The position numbers and the translations under genes are program-made. The notes under the pieces are model-generated. The model had not been told where the DNA came from, ran no database searches, and saw only the letters and a program-made list of their open reading frames with translations. Below are positions 8,630-17,537 of a DNA stretch of 64,000 nt, piece by piece; positions within the stretch are counted from its first letter, which is position 1, and the number at the start of each line of letters is the position of its first letter. The DNA lies in NCBI RefSeq assembly GCF_014698235.1, contig NZ_JACJSP010000003.1:350774-414773 (forward strand). The letters are read 5' to 3'. Origin of the DNA: Limnothrix sp. FACHB-406. GTDB taxonomy: Bacteria > Cyanobacteriota > Cyanobacteriia > CACIAM-69d.

Positions 8630-9331
8630 CTACTGAGCGGCAGCCTGCTGGAAGCGATCGGTTGCCCAAACGGGGGCTTGGCCAGGGCGAGCGGCAGCCT
8701 GGGCCGCAGCCTGGGCCTGGAACACTTCGCGCACCAAACCGCTGTGGGTGCTGACCTGCACACAACTGGGCGTGAACAGGAAAATGCTTTCGCCAATCCG
8801 CTCTTGGTGACCATCCAGGGCGTAGGTTCCGCCAGCGATGAAGTCCACGGAGCGTTGGGCCTGGTCGGGATCCATCATCGTCAGGTTCAACACCACCGAC
8901 TTCCGCTCCCGCAGGGCCTGAATCGCTTGGGGCATTTCCTCAAACGAGCGCGGCTCCATCACCACCACTTCGGAAATTCCGTTTACCGCACCCGGCATAC
9001 CAATCACGTTGCTCATAGAAGAAGTTGTTGGGGTTCCAGTTGTCGCGCGGGGGCTGGGCGGCACAATCGGCTCGGGCGATCGAGCCGCAGCCGGTGCCGG
9101 AAACCCACCGGCCAACGAAGCGGATGCATCAGCAACGGCGGCATAGCGACGGCTACGGCGGGCGTTGGCCTCATCCGTGGGAGCCGCAGCGGGCTGGGAT
9201 TCCGCCGCTGGCTGCTGATACGAACCACGGTAGCCATTGTTATTGCTATCGTTTTCGTCGTAGTCGTAATCGTATTCCACTGGATCACCCAGACCCACAA
9301 AATCCCGAAGTTTCGTAAAAATAGCGTTCAC
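8630..9331 (-). CDS. sepF: Cell division protein SepF (Cdv2)
   Basis: SepF tethers FtsZ filaments to the membrane and is the main FtsZ anchor in cyanobacteria, which lack FtsA. GTG start at 9331, with GGAGAGG just upstream, gives [15 protein letters not shown], the amphipathic membrane-binding N-terminus typical of the family; the frame further upstream is not needed. 233 aa: a Tyr/Asp/Asn-rich and Ala/Pro-rich linker (~20-125), then the SepF core with [31 protein letters not shown] and [11 protein letters not shown]. FtsZ, its partner, is encoded at 46.3 kb. Confidence 0.95.
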   Translation of the reverse strand: MNAIFTKLRDFVGLGDPVEYDYDYDENDSNNNGYRGSYQQPAAESQPAAAPTDEANARRSRRYAAVADASASLAGGFPAPAAARSPEPIVPPSPRATTGTPTTSSMSNVIGMPGAVNGISEVVVMEPRSFEEMPQAIQALRERKSVVLNLTMMDPDQAQRSVDFIAGGTYALDGHQERIGESIFLFTPSCVQVSTHSGLVREVFQAQAAAQAAARPGQAPVWATDRFQQAAAQ

Positions 9332-9990
9332 CTCGTCCTCTCCACTTACTAACCACGTTGGGGGCTGGAGTACCGACGAGTTTCTAGGGGCTGATTGAAC
9401 GCCGCCAAGACTCCGTCGGCTTGGTTGCCTAACATCCACTCCTCGACGAACCACCATTAACCACCATTTAAACCGCCATTGACCACAAGAGTTGCATCCT
9501 TGCTGCCGATGGGATTGATCGTCACCTTCAGCGTTTTCGGCGCTTGTTGTCTTGAAAATGGGGTTCCAGCGCGGGGCTGTTCAATGATTGTTGAATGGGT
9601 TGGGGTTTAGGTCGCCCCGATTTTATCAGACTGGGCTAAAAGCCGCCTGCTTAAGGGTCTGAATCCAGACCTAATTCCCCAATCTGCACCCCAATGAGCT
9701 ATTCAAAAGGAGCCGTAATTGATTGGCTGCCCGTTTTTTGGTCAACAGTCTACTCCAATTTTTTTGATTCCACCACGATCGGGTTGGCCACTGAAGGATG
9801 GGTGGTTGCCAAGGGCGATCGAGCGACGGAGGGGGAGCGATCGGGGTTGGCGGTTACCTATGGTCACCATTCACGAAGATCAGTGGTCGATCGGGTCAAA
9901 ATTGGTCACTATTCAGACAGATCTTGACAGGTCTTGCTGAATGGTTGGGGAATTTTTTGTGCAATCTCCTCAATTCAACGGGTGAGGAAT
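9332..9990. other. Spacer between sepF and pipY, no gene seen
   Basis: About 660 nt upstream of sepF and downstream of pipY. The short frames here lack family resemblance and ribosome sites. It probably contains the sepF promoter and leader; I see no clear -10/-35 pair or hairpin terminator. Confidence 0.5.
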
Positions 9991-10704
9991 CTAGGCCCGA
10001 TCGCCAAATAGGGTTCGTCCTAGGCGAATCATGGTGGCTCCCGCTTGCAGGGCGATCGGCCAATCGTTAGACATGCCCATCGATCGCTCCGTCATGGCCA
10101 AGCGTTGCCAAGGTTGGGCTTGGATTTGATCCGCCAGCGATCGGGCTTCGGCAAAAAAGTCCGCTAATTCCGCTTCGTTTAAGCCCAGGGGAGGAATTGC
10201 CATCAATCCTCGAATTTGCAGATGGGTTAACCGATCCAGCTCGGGCAAGGCCGCTTGCAGTTCACTCGGCGACCAACCGGCCTTGTTGGGGTCGGGCCGC
10301 AACTTCACTTGCAGACAAATTTGGGGCGGGCGATCGCGTTCGGCGGCCAGGCGATCGAGCCGTTGGGCCAACTCCAATCGATCGACCGAATGAATTGACT
10401 CAAACAGTTCCAGGGCTTTTTTGGCCTTGTTGCTTTGCAGTTGGCCAATTAAGTGCCAGCGAATATCCGTCAGGTCACTGAGGGCGGCGCGTTTTTCTGC
10501 CGCTTCCTGCACGCGATTTTCCCCAAAGTCCCGAATCCCGCATTCATAGGCTTCTCGCACACATTCGGGGCCAAAGGTCTTGGAAACGGCCATGAATCGC
10601 ACCGAGTCCGGCAAATGATCGCGCAAAAATTCGACCCGCTGGGACAAACGGGGCAGCATAGCCAAAGCCTGCACCCAATCCTGGGACATAGACGGCGCAC
10701 TCAT
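9991..10704 (-). CDS. pipY: PLP homeostasis protein PipY (YggS/PROSC family)
   Basis: Fold-type III pyridoxal-phosphate-binding protein without known catalytic activity; keeps free PLP and amino/keto acid pools balanced. The PLP lysine lies in FMAVSKTFGPE. Also visible are GENRVQEAAEK, WHLIGQLQSNKAK, SVDRLELA, GLMAIPP and SMGMSNDWPIALQAGATMIRLG, all family hallmarks. 237 aa, full length. The start is 27 nt after the pipX stop, so the two are one transcription unit, as known for PipX-PipY in Synechococcus elongatus. Confidence 0.96.
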   Translation of the reverse strand: MSAPSMSQDWVQALAMLPRLSQRVEFLRDHLPDSVRFMAVSKTFGPECVREAYECGIRDFGENRVQEAAEKRAALSDLTDIRWHLIGQLQSNKAKKALELFESIHSVDRLELAQRLDRLAAERDRPPQICLQVKLRPDPNKAGWSPSELQAALPELDRLTHLQIRGLMAIPPLGLNEAELADFFAEARSLADQIQAQPWQRLAMTERSMGMSNDWPIALQAGATMIRLGRTLFGDRA

Positions 10705-10731
10705 GGCAACAGGATGATTCGTAAGGCGATT

Positions 10732-11001
10732 TTACTGGAAGGTGCGCTGGTAGGCGGCCCGCACCGCTTGATATTCCTCCCGGTTGCCGTTGCGCTGAAG
10801 CGCTCGCATTCTGACCTCGACCATGGTTCGGGCATCGCTGCGGGTAACCGGTTCAAACCGGAGGCCCGTCTCCGCGATCGACACCAAAAAGAACAGACGA
10901 TGGGCGTATAGCGTCGTAAATAATTCGCGACTGTTTTCCAGCCGACAAATCATCAGCAATAACCCAAACGTGGGGTGATTTAGATAGGCTTCGAGGCTCA
11001 T
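10732..11001 (-). CDS. pipX: NtcA co-activator PipX
   Basis: PipX shuttles between the nitrogen sensor PII and the transcription factor NtcA. The start at 11001 (MSLEAYLNHPTFGLL) gives 89 residues, the length of S. elongatus PipX; a longer frame from 11064 adds an unrelated leader. The Tudor-like N-terminal domain shows LNHPTFGLL and ELFTTLYAHRLFFLV, then the C-terminal helices SDARTMVEVRMRAL and EEYQAVRAAYQRTFQ. First gene of the pipX-pipY pair. No perfect NtcA box (GTA-N8-TAC) was noticed immediately upstream. Confidence 0.95.
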   Translation of the reverse strand: MSLEAYLNHPTFGLLLMICRLENSRELFTTLYAHRLFFLVSIAETGLRFEPVTRSDARTMVEVRMRALQRNGNREEYQAVRAAYQRTFQ

Positions 11002-11645
11002 TCCAGCTCTAGTGGGGTAGGACAGCAAGCCGGCCACCCAGAGCGCTTGGCTCGGGATGGCCAAGGAAGTGCGATCGGGTTAGTTTATGGCGTGCAGATT
11101 GCCATCAAATCATGACGCAGCAAAACGTTCGTGTCGAACAGTTGCATCGAACAGTTAATAGTATCGGAATGCGATCGCCTTTCGCCGGGATAGTCCGTGA
11201 AATCTCTACGGGGTTTCTCCAATTTCCAGGGATTTTGCAAGGCGTTGCTAACGGGCGATCGGGATTTTGGGTCGAGATTCGATCGGGGGTTGACCCAAAT
11301 TCAGCCCAATTCGGTTGAAATTCTTAATTCCGATCACTGCGCCGGGATCAGAAACCGGGGATCAATCAAACACAATCCTTGCCTGGGTTTGCTGCTTTGT
11401 GGGGGCGATCGGCTCGATCGGCCCACAGATCCGATTCTGGATGGTTTGGCTGCCTAACGTTGAGCCGTGGGGCCGGGGCGAGAACCGTTTTCATGGTCAG
11501 GATCATCCCGGAACCCAAGATGCTGCGGTCTCAGGGAAATGTTACGGCGGGCTAACTTTCTCAGGATCCGTCGAATTCCACCCCAAATTTTCACCCCCAG
11601 AGACAGCGCCCAATTCAATCTCTGATCCAATACCTAATCCAATAT
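11002..11645. other. Spacer upstream of pipX, no gene seen
   Basis: About 640 nt between acpS and pipX, both on the minus strand. No convincing coding frame. It must include the pipX promoter. I did not recognise a riboswitch or a clear terminator for acpS. Confidence 0.5.
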
Positions 11646-12191
11646 TCAACATTCAACATCCGATCCTGTGCGGGTTGCCTTGGGAGCTGGGCCCAAAGAG
11701 TCAGACCCCGATCCACAAACCAGAATGGCGGAAGCGGTGGCATAGTCCCGATCGTGGCTGAAACTGACTTGCCAATGGGCTTCGGGCCCAGCACTGGCAG
11801 CGACGGGATGGGTTTGGCAATGGAGGGTACAGCGGCGATCGAGGGCGACCAGGGCCCGGCCACGCAAACAAACGCCCGGTTCGCCCGTGGCCCGGCGGGT
11901 AATTTCCACATCCTTGTAACCCACTCCATGCCAGCCTGTGCCCAGGGCCTTGACCACGGCTTCTTTGGCAGCCCAGCGGCCCGCCAACCGGTTCACCACA
12001 TCGGGCGTGAGGTGGTCGTTCAGCAGAGTTTCGGGACTGAGGGTTTCCCAGGGGATCGATCGAGCCAGTGATCGCCAACAAGTTCGCTGTTCCTGGGGAG
12101 TATAGACCCGTTGCAGAAAGCGGCCCCCGAATCGATCGAGGGCTGCTCGGATGCGGGGGATATAAACCAAGTCAGTACCCAGATAAAACAC
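11646..12191 (-). CDS. acpS: Holo-[acyl-carrier-protein] synthase
   Basis: Transfers 4'-phosphopantetheine from CoA to acyl carrier protein for fatty acid synthesis. Family motifs: LGTDLVYIPRI with the Mg-binding Asp, RWAAKEAVVKALGTG with the catalytic Glu-Ala-Lys region, and WQVSFSHDRDYATA. GTG start at 12191. At 181 residues it is longer than the usual 120-140: there is an extra stretch at about residues 35-70 and a C-terminal extension of about 25 residues after the last strand. The C-terminal end may be under weak constraint. Confidence 0.9.
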   Translation of the reverse strand: MFYLGTDLVYIPRIRAALDRFGGRFLQRVYTPQEQRTCWRSLARSIPWETLSPETLLNDHLTPDVVNRLAGRWAAKEAVVKALGTGWHGVGYKDVEITRRATGEPGVCLRGRALVALDRRCTLHCQTHPVAASAGPEAHWQVSFSHDRDYATASAILVCGSGSDSLGPAPKATRTGSDVEC

Positions 12192-12249
12192 GGCGACCTA
12201 ATATCCAAAGTCCAAACCCGAAATCTAAACCCCAATCCCTGCCCCCTGC

Positions 12250-13623
12250 CTAGTCCGCAGAGCCAGCGGAGTTCAGCCGCTGTTGCCAGGCCCGATCGAC
12301 CGCTTCCGGGTTCAGGGCTTCTTGCTCCGTCACGTCCATTTCTGTGGTGTAGGTCAAATCCCGATCGGTGATTTGGTTGCGGGCTTGGGTCAGTTGTTGT
12401 CGGGCAGCCAGCTTGTGAGCCAAGTCTGGATCGGGATGGGTCACCAAATCCGCCAGGGCACTGCGCTGCTGGTTGCGCCGCTCGATCGCCCGATTGCGCC
12501 CCGAAATCACCCACCAGCGAACCGCCGGAATGCTCAGAAATGCGCCGCTGTAGCCCAATCCCAACAGGCAGGTAAAGCGCAAGAACCCATAGGCCTTGCC
12601 AAAGGTTGCCGCATCCCCCGCCGCAATCAGCCCCCCTAACACCAAGGACAACACCAACAGCGCCACCCCGAGGGCGATCGCCCCAGCCCGTTGCCCCGAG
12701 CTAGCGCGACTGAAGTTATAGATACGCTCCGACTGGAATCGCGGCAGGGTTTCGGGCAGATCGGCCAAATCCTGCACGGTGGTTTGTAAGTCGGGAAACT
12801 GATAGATAATTTCGCCGCGATCGGTCACCTGGGGATGGCCATTAAACCGCACCAAAACTGGCAACATCCAATCTTCATCCAGGTCTTGGGCCTTGGGCAT
12901 TGCCCGATCGGGCAGTTCCAGATAGGGAGCCACCTGTTCCACCACCACCGCCCCTTGGTTTTGGCGAATCACTTGGGCAATCAGTTGCCAACGTTCCTTT
13001 TCCAAATACAAATTCGGGTTGCCATCCCCAAACAGAAAGGAATAGATCGCCTCTAAAAAGTTGAGATCGGGCTTTTCCCGTCGCCGTTGGTAAGCGTAGT
13101 TGTCGTAGTCGGGCCACCAGATCCAAATCCAATCGGACCAGCCGTAGTAGCCACCCCCGATCGGGAAACCAATATTCCAACTGCCCGAGCTGGAGCCAGA
13201 CCCCCGCGAATCGCCGCCACCACCACTATCACTATCGCTGTCCCGAGAACTGCTGAGGGCCACCAAAGCCACCACGATCGCCGCCACCACTGCCACAATC
13301 AACAGCAACAGCACAATGCCAACGGAAAGCCGAATCAGATAAAACAGGACTTTCCAAATCTTGGCCCAGGTTTCCTGAAGTTGGAGTTGCCAGAACTTGT
13401 TGCGCAGAATGTCGCGAAAGTCGCGGGAAAAGACGTAAACCACGTCACCGGACTCGGCCACCTGTAGGTTACCGCCGGCCGAAGTCGCCAACACCATCAG
13501 CCCCCGTTCCGCCAGGTTTAAATCCAAACCCGCTTGGGCAGCCACATCGGCCACGGTGACACGGTAGTTCAGTTGCTCAACGGCTTCTAACAAGCCAGAT
13601 TCGATCGCGGGCACAGAAGCCAT
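12250..13623 (-). CDS. Cyanobacterial multi-pass membrane protein (457 aa)
   Basis: Conserved hypothetical. Residues 1-75 look like a small winged-helix-like domain (VEQLNYRVTVADVAAQAGL...NLQVAESGDVVYVF). A membrane helix at ~95-120 (LSVGIVLLLLIVAVVAAIVV) is followed by a Ser/Gly/Asp-rich stretch and an aromatic WSDWIWIWWPDY patch. A second domain (~215-300) repeats the first type (WQLIAQVIRQNQGAVVVEQVAPYL...GEIIYQFPDLQ). Two more helices lie at ~315-370. The twice-used regulatory-domain-like fold suggests an internal duplication. Function unknown. The start ATG at 13623 is the only sensible one. Confidence 0.85.
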   Translation of the reverse strand: MASVPAIESGLLEAVEQLNYRVTVADVAAQAGLDLNLAERGLMVLATSAGGNLQVAESGDVVYVFSRDFRDILRNKFWQLQLQETWAKIWKVLFYLIRLSVGIVLLLLIVAVVAAIVVALVALSSSRDSDSDSGGGGDSRGSGSSSGSWNIGFPIGGGYYGWSDWIWIWWPDYDNYAYQRRREKPDLNFLEAIYSFLFGDGNPNLYLEKERWQLIAQVIRQNQGAVVVEQVAPYLELPDRAMPKAQDLDEDWMLPVLVRFNGHPQVTDRGEIIYQFPDLQTTVQDLADLPETLPRFQSERIYNFSRASSGQRAGAIALGVALLVLSLVLGGLIAAGDAATFGKAYGFLRFTCLLGLGYSGAFLSIPAVRWWVISGRNRAIERRNQQRSALADLVTHPDPDLAHKLAARQQLTQARNQITDRDLTYTTEMDVTEQEALNPEAVDRAWQQRLNSAGSAD

Positions 13624-13761
13624 AGGTCTATAAATCAGCCGCTCTGGGTCTTTTGCGGTTTTGCTCAGTGCTGTTCCCAGTATAGGGAAGCTGTCTGGGT
13701 TTGAGCTTGGGTTTGAGCCGATCCCAACCGGTTCGGGCCGCTGGGCTGAGCCTGAGATTGC

Positions 13762-15021
13762 TTAAGCAACCGATCGACGCATCGCCACCCACAGGTCTTG
13801 ATATTGCCGTAGCGACTCGGCCGGCAACGGTTGCAACAGTTCGCAGCGATCGAGCTGCTCAGGTGTCGGCAGCAACACATCCCGCTGAACGCTGGCTGTC
13901 ATAGCCGTGCGATCGCCCTCCAGCCAAGGAGCCGGAGCCGCATCCAACCACCCGGCCAACCCTTGGGCAATGTCCGATCGCCAAGCAAGACTGGCCCACA
14001 GGGTCGCCAAATCCAGCGATTCCGGAGCCGCATGAACCGGCCGCACCCACAGATCCGCCCAAAGGGCCGTGCCCGACTGGGGAACCACCGCCCGCAAACT
14101 CCGTTGGCGAGCCAGGGCCGTCACCACCTCATGGGACCAACCCACTGCCACCCAAGCATCCCCCAACAGCAACGGCTGCAAATAATCCTGAGTGGCATAG
14201 ATCAGGGCCTGTTGATTGAGGGCCGCCAAAGCAGCGGTCAAGCCGGTTACGGACTGGGGTTGAGCTTCGTTATACGATCGCCCCAGTCGCTTCAGAGCCA
14301 GACCAATCACCTCCCGAGGCCGATCGAGCAGCACCACCTTGCCCCGCAGCTCCGGCCGCCACAAGTCCGCCCAATCCTGGGGTTCCCATCCCAAGGCCGC
14401 AAACCGATCGGGCCGGTAAACCAACACCGTCGTTCCCCAACGGTAGGGAATTCCCCACAGGGATCCGGCGCGATCGGGTAATCCTTGGCGATTGAGTTGG
14501 ATGACGGACTGCCAGCGATCGCCCAAAGTTACCCCCGCCGGGCGATCGGGCCAGGGTTGGATCCAACCGCGCCGCACTGCCCCCGCCAGCCATTCATGGC
14601 CCAGCAATCCCGTTAATCCCACCGGCCCCGCCCCTGCCGGCCGCAAAAACGGAATCCACGATCGCCAATCACCTTGACCCATGGTGGTTCCCGCCGGATC
14701 CCGCTGCCAGTCTTGCAACTGTTGCATCAATAATTCCGCCTGATCCAACAAAGTCAGGTGAATGCCTCGGGTGGCTCCCTGCGCATTCGCCAGCCGCTGA
14801 AAGGCTTGGAGCAGTTGGGCAGGAACCGTATTTTCGATCGCCAGCACGGTCAAATCATTGGGATTGCGCCGTCCACAGCCCCCCAGCAACAGGCCCGCCG
14901 CGATCGCCCCCGTGCCGAGCAACCACTGCCGCCGCCCCCACCGAGGCTCCAGATCCACCGCCATTCCGGGCGATCGATTCCCCTTCAACTCCGCCCTTGC
15001 CTCGGGATTTTGCAAAGCCAT
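13762..15021 (-). CDS. Extracellular solute-binding protein, spermidine/iron type
   Basis: Periplasmic binding protein of the PotD/FbpA-like superfamily, 419 aa. N-terminus: GRRQWLLGTGAIAAGLLLGGCG, an Arg-Arg pair before a hydrophobic stretch and a lipobox-like GGC, so it is probably exported (possibly by Tat) and lipid-anchored. The body shows LWGIPYRWGTTVLVYRPDRF, LRGKVVLLDRPREVIGLAL and YLQPLLLGDAWVAVGWSHE, the usual hinge and ligand-cleft pattern of polyamine/ferric binders. No ABC permease or ATPase gene is adjacent, so the ligand cannot be assigned. Upstream lie two sets of 11-nt repeats that could regulate it. Confidence 0.85.
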   Translation of the reverse strand: MALQNPEARAELKGNRSPGMAVDLEPRWGRRQWLLGTGAIAAGLLLGGCGRRNPNDLTVLAIENTVPAQLLQAFQRLANAQGATRGIHLTLLDQAELLMQQLQDWQRDPAGTTMGQGDWRSWIPFLRPAGAGPVGLTGLLGHEWLAGAVRRGWIQPWPDRPAGVTLGDRWQSVIQLNRQGLPDRAGSLWGIPYRWGTTVLVYRPDRFAALGWEPQDWADLWRPELRGKVVLLDRPREVIGLALKRLGRSYNEAQPQSVTGLTAALAALNQQALIYATQDYLQPLLLGDAWVAVGWSHEVVTALARQRSLRAVVPQSGTALWADLWVRPVHAAPESLDLATLWASLAWRSDIAQGLAGWLDAAPAPWLEGDRTAMTASVQRDVLLPTPEQLDRCELLQPLPAESLRQYQDLWVAMRRSVA

Positions 15022-15039
15022 GGCCGCCTAGATTGCCTT

Positions 15040-15130
15040 AATTGATGCGAAATTAATGCGAAATTGATGCGACTTGCGCGTCGCTTGTCCGTTAATGGCG
15101 AATTCATCGCGAATTCATCGCGAATTTATT
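15040..15130. repeat. Two arrays of 11-nt repeats upstream of solute-binding gene
   Basis: Array A: AATTGATGCGA, AATTAATGCGA, AATTGATGCGA at 15040-15072, strictly 11 nt apart. Array B: three copies of GCGAATTCATC-type units at 15098-15130, also 11 nt apart. Both lie 19-110 nt upstream of the start codon at 15021. The 11-nt spacing is about one helical turn, so a protein could bind one DNA face. Confidence 0.75.
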
Positions 15131-15192
15131 GCGCAGTGTTTTGCCAGGTCATTTTAGCGATCAACTCTCGATATTTGAAGTTTTATAAAGTT

Positions 15193-15221
15193 TTGACAAG
15201 TTTTTTGTGCATATTTTTCTA
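15193..15221 (+). promoter_or_regulatory. Possible -35 element TTGACA
   Basis: A consensus TTGACA at 15193-15198, but 17 nt later only a poor TTTCTA. It points toward the small coiled-coil gene at 15398, leaving a leader of about 170 nt if used. Weak prediction. Confidence 0.25.
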
Positions 15222-15397
15222 AAAGATCATTCTTTGGAAAAATGCGAAACACTTTCCAAAACAACAATATCCTGCACAATCTACCATGCGGATAATCGTT
15301 AAATGATTCAGCGATTGCTGAACTTTTGAGGATGGGTTATTTACGATAAAAACACAAGCCTCCGCCAGTGCAATCTAAAACCATGCGCTGACCTCCT

Positions 15398-15781
15398 ATG
15401 GAACCATTGCAAGATCAAATTACACTCCTCAACCACAAGCTCGATGCGCTACATCAGTCGATTGAAACACTCTTGGGACGCTTAGCAAGTCGTGTTTCTT
15501 CCGAAGAGTCATCGTCCTTACATGAACCAATGGCTCAGATTCTTCAACGGGGTGCAGCCTTGGTTGATTCCCCCAGCCCTATCCTCCATTCCATGGCTGA
15601 TCTGAATGCTGAATATAAAGATATTCTGATCGATGATAGCTATCGGGAACCGAGCGATCGCGCGGGTGACAAGGAACTCACGCCGGAAATTCAAGTGCAA
15701 CGGTTAATGGCTCAATTAACTGCTGCCTACAATCGGATTGCCGACTTAGAGGAACAACTCCTTTCGCGACGGATCCATTAA
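15398..15781 (+). CDS. Small coiled-coil hypothetical protein (127 aa)
   Basis: Not assigned to a known family. Residues 1-35 (QDQITLLNHKLDALHQSIETLLGRL) and 95-125 (VQRLMAQLTAAYNRIADLEEQLL) have heptad-like spacing of Leu/Ile and probably form two helices that pair or oligomerise. The middle is acidic and Ser-rich. No signal peptide or membrane segment. It stands alone on the plus strand with large spacers on both sides and a weak ribosome site. Codon use matches its surroundings, so I judge it real; the role is unknown. Confidence 0.7.
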   Translation: MEPLQDQITLLNHKLDALHQSIETLLGRLASRVSSEESSSLHEPMAQILQRGAALVDSPSPILHSMADLNAEYKDILIDDSYREPSDRAGDKELTPEIQVQRLMAQLTAAYNRIADLEEQLLSRRIH

Positions 15782-16514
15782 CTTGGATGCCTCCAAGCAA
15801 CGAGTCGATCGACCCTTTGCCTTGGCCTCAATCCGATTGTAGGCAAGTCTGAAATTGGCAGTCATTCGCCGATGACGGTTCGGATTTGGGTCAACTTCAT
15901 CATGCCTTTCTCATCTCCCAGAGGGGCAACTTTGAGACTACTGCTGTTAGTTTGCGATCAAAAATTTGATCAGATCCTTGAAGGTTTCTTGAAGGAATTT
16001 CTCTGAATTTTGTGGGATCAGCGGATCGCGTGGAAGTAATTCTGCTAGAGATCCCCAACCATTGCCCATGCTTTACGCATCAGGCCTCAGCAATTACAGA
16101 GCCTACCAGGGCTGATCGATCACGATCGGTACGCAATATTCAATTCTGGAACCTTCATGCTCAGTGGTTACTCCAGAATTCGTAATCACCCTCTGACTTC
16201 CTTAGCAAATCGGTAGGAAGACTTTACAAAGTATTATGTGGCTGCTTACCCTCTGGCTCAAAGGGGGGATGTGATGCCAATGACCGATTCAGGGGCGCTC
16301 TGGTTGCGATCGATCGCCCCCTGAAAGCCCTGAACAGCCCTGCAAAGTCCTGCAAAACCTTGAACAATCAGCGTTGTTGCTCAGTCCAAAATGATGGGAC
16401 GGGATGATGGATCGGGGCGCACCGCTGTGCATTCCGATCCGGACTCTCGGACAGGATTTTGGGACAGAATTCTTGATCTAACTTGATTGGATTGGTTTTG
16501 GCTTAGTTGTTTGC
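15782..16514. other. Long spacer with hairpin and 10-nt repeats, no gene seen
   Basis: About 730 nt between the coiled-coil gene and the tlyA stop. It contains a strong hairpin (TTCAGGGGCG at 16288-16297 against CGCCCCCTGAA at 16315-16325), followed at once by four 10-nt repeats of the type AGCCCTGMAM (16326-16365). No frame looks coding. A structured RNA is possible but I could not match it to tmRNA, RNase P, SRP or 6S RNA. Confidence 0.5.
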
Positions 16515-17333
16515 TCAGTTGTCGGCCATTTGCACCACGGCCAAAAATTCCGCCAAATCGGGAGCCGATCGCCCCGCAATTTCCGCGTCACGCAACCAAA
16601 GTAAAAATTCCACATTGCCCGCCGGGCCCGTAATGGGCGATCGCACCAGGCCGCCGTAGTGCCACCCGATCGCCTCAGCCCCTTGCCAAACCGTGGCGAT
16701 CGCCTCAGCCCGATCGCGCGGATTGCGCACCACGCCGTTTTTGCCCAGGCGATCGCGCCCCACTTCAAATTGCGGCTTCACCAGCAAAATCACCTCGCGC
16801 GGCGGTTGCAACAGCGCCCACAGGGCCGGCAACACCTTCGTTAGGGAAATGAACGACACATCCGCCACACCCAAATCGGGCATCGGATCATCGGGGCCGT
16901 ACAGCTCCGCCGGGGTCAGGTGGCGCAGATTCGTGCGTTCGCGCAACACCACTCGCGGATCCTGGCGCAGGCTCCAGGCCACCTGCCCATAGCCCACATC
17001 CACGCCATAGACCTTGGCCGCACCCGCCTGCAACAGGCAATCGGTGAAGCCGCCCGTGGAAATGCCGCCATCCAAGCAAACTCGACCCGTGGGATCGATC
17101 GGGAAGGCCTCCAGGGCGTGGATCAACTTCTCGCCACCCCGGGACACAAAGCGCGATCGGGCCGCCACTTCAATTTCGGCATCTTCGGCGATTAGGGTTC
17201 CGGGCTTGTCGATGCAGGCGCGATCGACCCGCACTTCGCCGGCCCGAATCCAGCGCTGAGCCAACTGGCGCGACTCGCACAACCCGCGACTCACCAACAG
17301 CGCATCTAATCGTTGTTTGCCCGTTTTTGCCAC
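16515..17333 (-). CDS. tlyA: TlyA family rRNA methyltransferase / hemolysin-like
   Basis: N-terminal S4 RNA-binding domain (RLDALLVSRGLCESRQLAQRWIRAGEVRVD), then an FtsJ/RrmJ-like SAM methyltransferase domain: VSRGGEKLIHAL, CLDGGISTGGFTDCLLQAGA (SAM loop), GVDVGYGQ, DVSFISLTKVLPAL, LLVKPQFEVGR. Family members 2'-O-methylate rRNA in mycobacteria; in cyanobacteria the activity is by inference. The GTG start at 17333 gives 272 aa, the normal length; the frame upstream of it runs through a palindromic repeat and is not coding. Confidence 0.93.
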   Translation of the reverse strand: MAKTGKQRLDALLVSRGLCESRQLAQRWIRAGEVRVDRACIDKPGTLIAEDAEIEVAARSRFVSRGGEKLIHALEAFPIDPTGRVCLDGGISTGGFTDCLLQAGAAKVYGVDVGYGQVAWSLRQDPRVVLRERTNLRHLTPAELYGPDDPMPDLGVADVSFISLTKVLPALWALLQPPREVILLVKPQFEVGRDRLGKNGVVRNPRDRAEAIATVWQGAEAIGWHYGGLVRSPITGPAGNVEFLLWLRDAEIAGRSAPDLAEFLAVVQMADN

Positions 17334-17377
17334 CCAATCAACCGAAATTAAGGGATTTTTGCCAAGATCCTGGATTT

Positions 17378-17440
17378 GGGCGCACAGCGGTGCGCCCCTA
17401 CCCAATATTTCCGGTCTGTAGGGGCGCACGGCAGTGCGCC
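17378..17440. repeat. GGCGCAC...GTGCGCC palindromic element
   Basis: GGGCGCACAGCGGTGCGCCC (17378-17397) forms a hairpin by itself, and GTGCGCCCCTAC just after it is the reverse complement of GTAGGGGCGCAC at 17418-17429, which in turn leads a second small hairpin. A related element is at 25126-25145 (GGGCGTACCGAGGTACGCCC). This type of GTAGGGGCG palindrome is a dispersed repeat of cyanobacterial spacers. It lies between leuB and tlyA and could end leuB transcripts. Confidence 0.7.
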
Positions 17441-17537
17441 CTCCGGTTCGATACGCCCGATACGCCCTCCGGTTCGATGCGCCCGATGCGCCCTCCGGTT
17501 CGATACGCCCGATGCGCCCTCCGGTTCAATGCGCCTA
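17436..17537. repeat. 26-nt tandem repeat, nearly four copies
   Basis: Units of the type GCGCCCTCCGGTTCGATACG plus CCCGAT start at 17436, 17462, 17488 and 17514; the last is partial and diverged. They run from the palindromic element to the leuB stop codon (17535-17537). Confidence 0.85.

Noticed and set aside
9694..9940. Short plus-strand frames between sepF and pipY
   Set aside because: Overlapping alternatives in several frames, weak starts, no recognisable domain.
10850..10880. GGTTCAAACC resembling a tRNA T-loop
   Set aside because: It lies inside pipX and no acceptor or anticodon stem can be formed around it.
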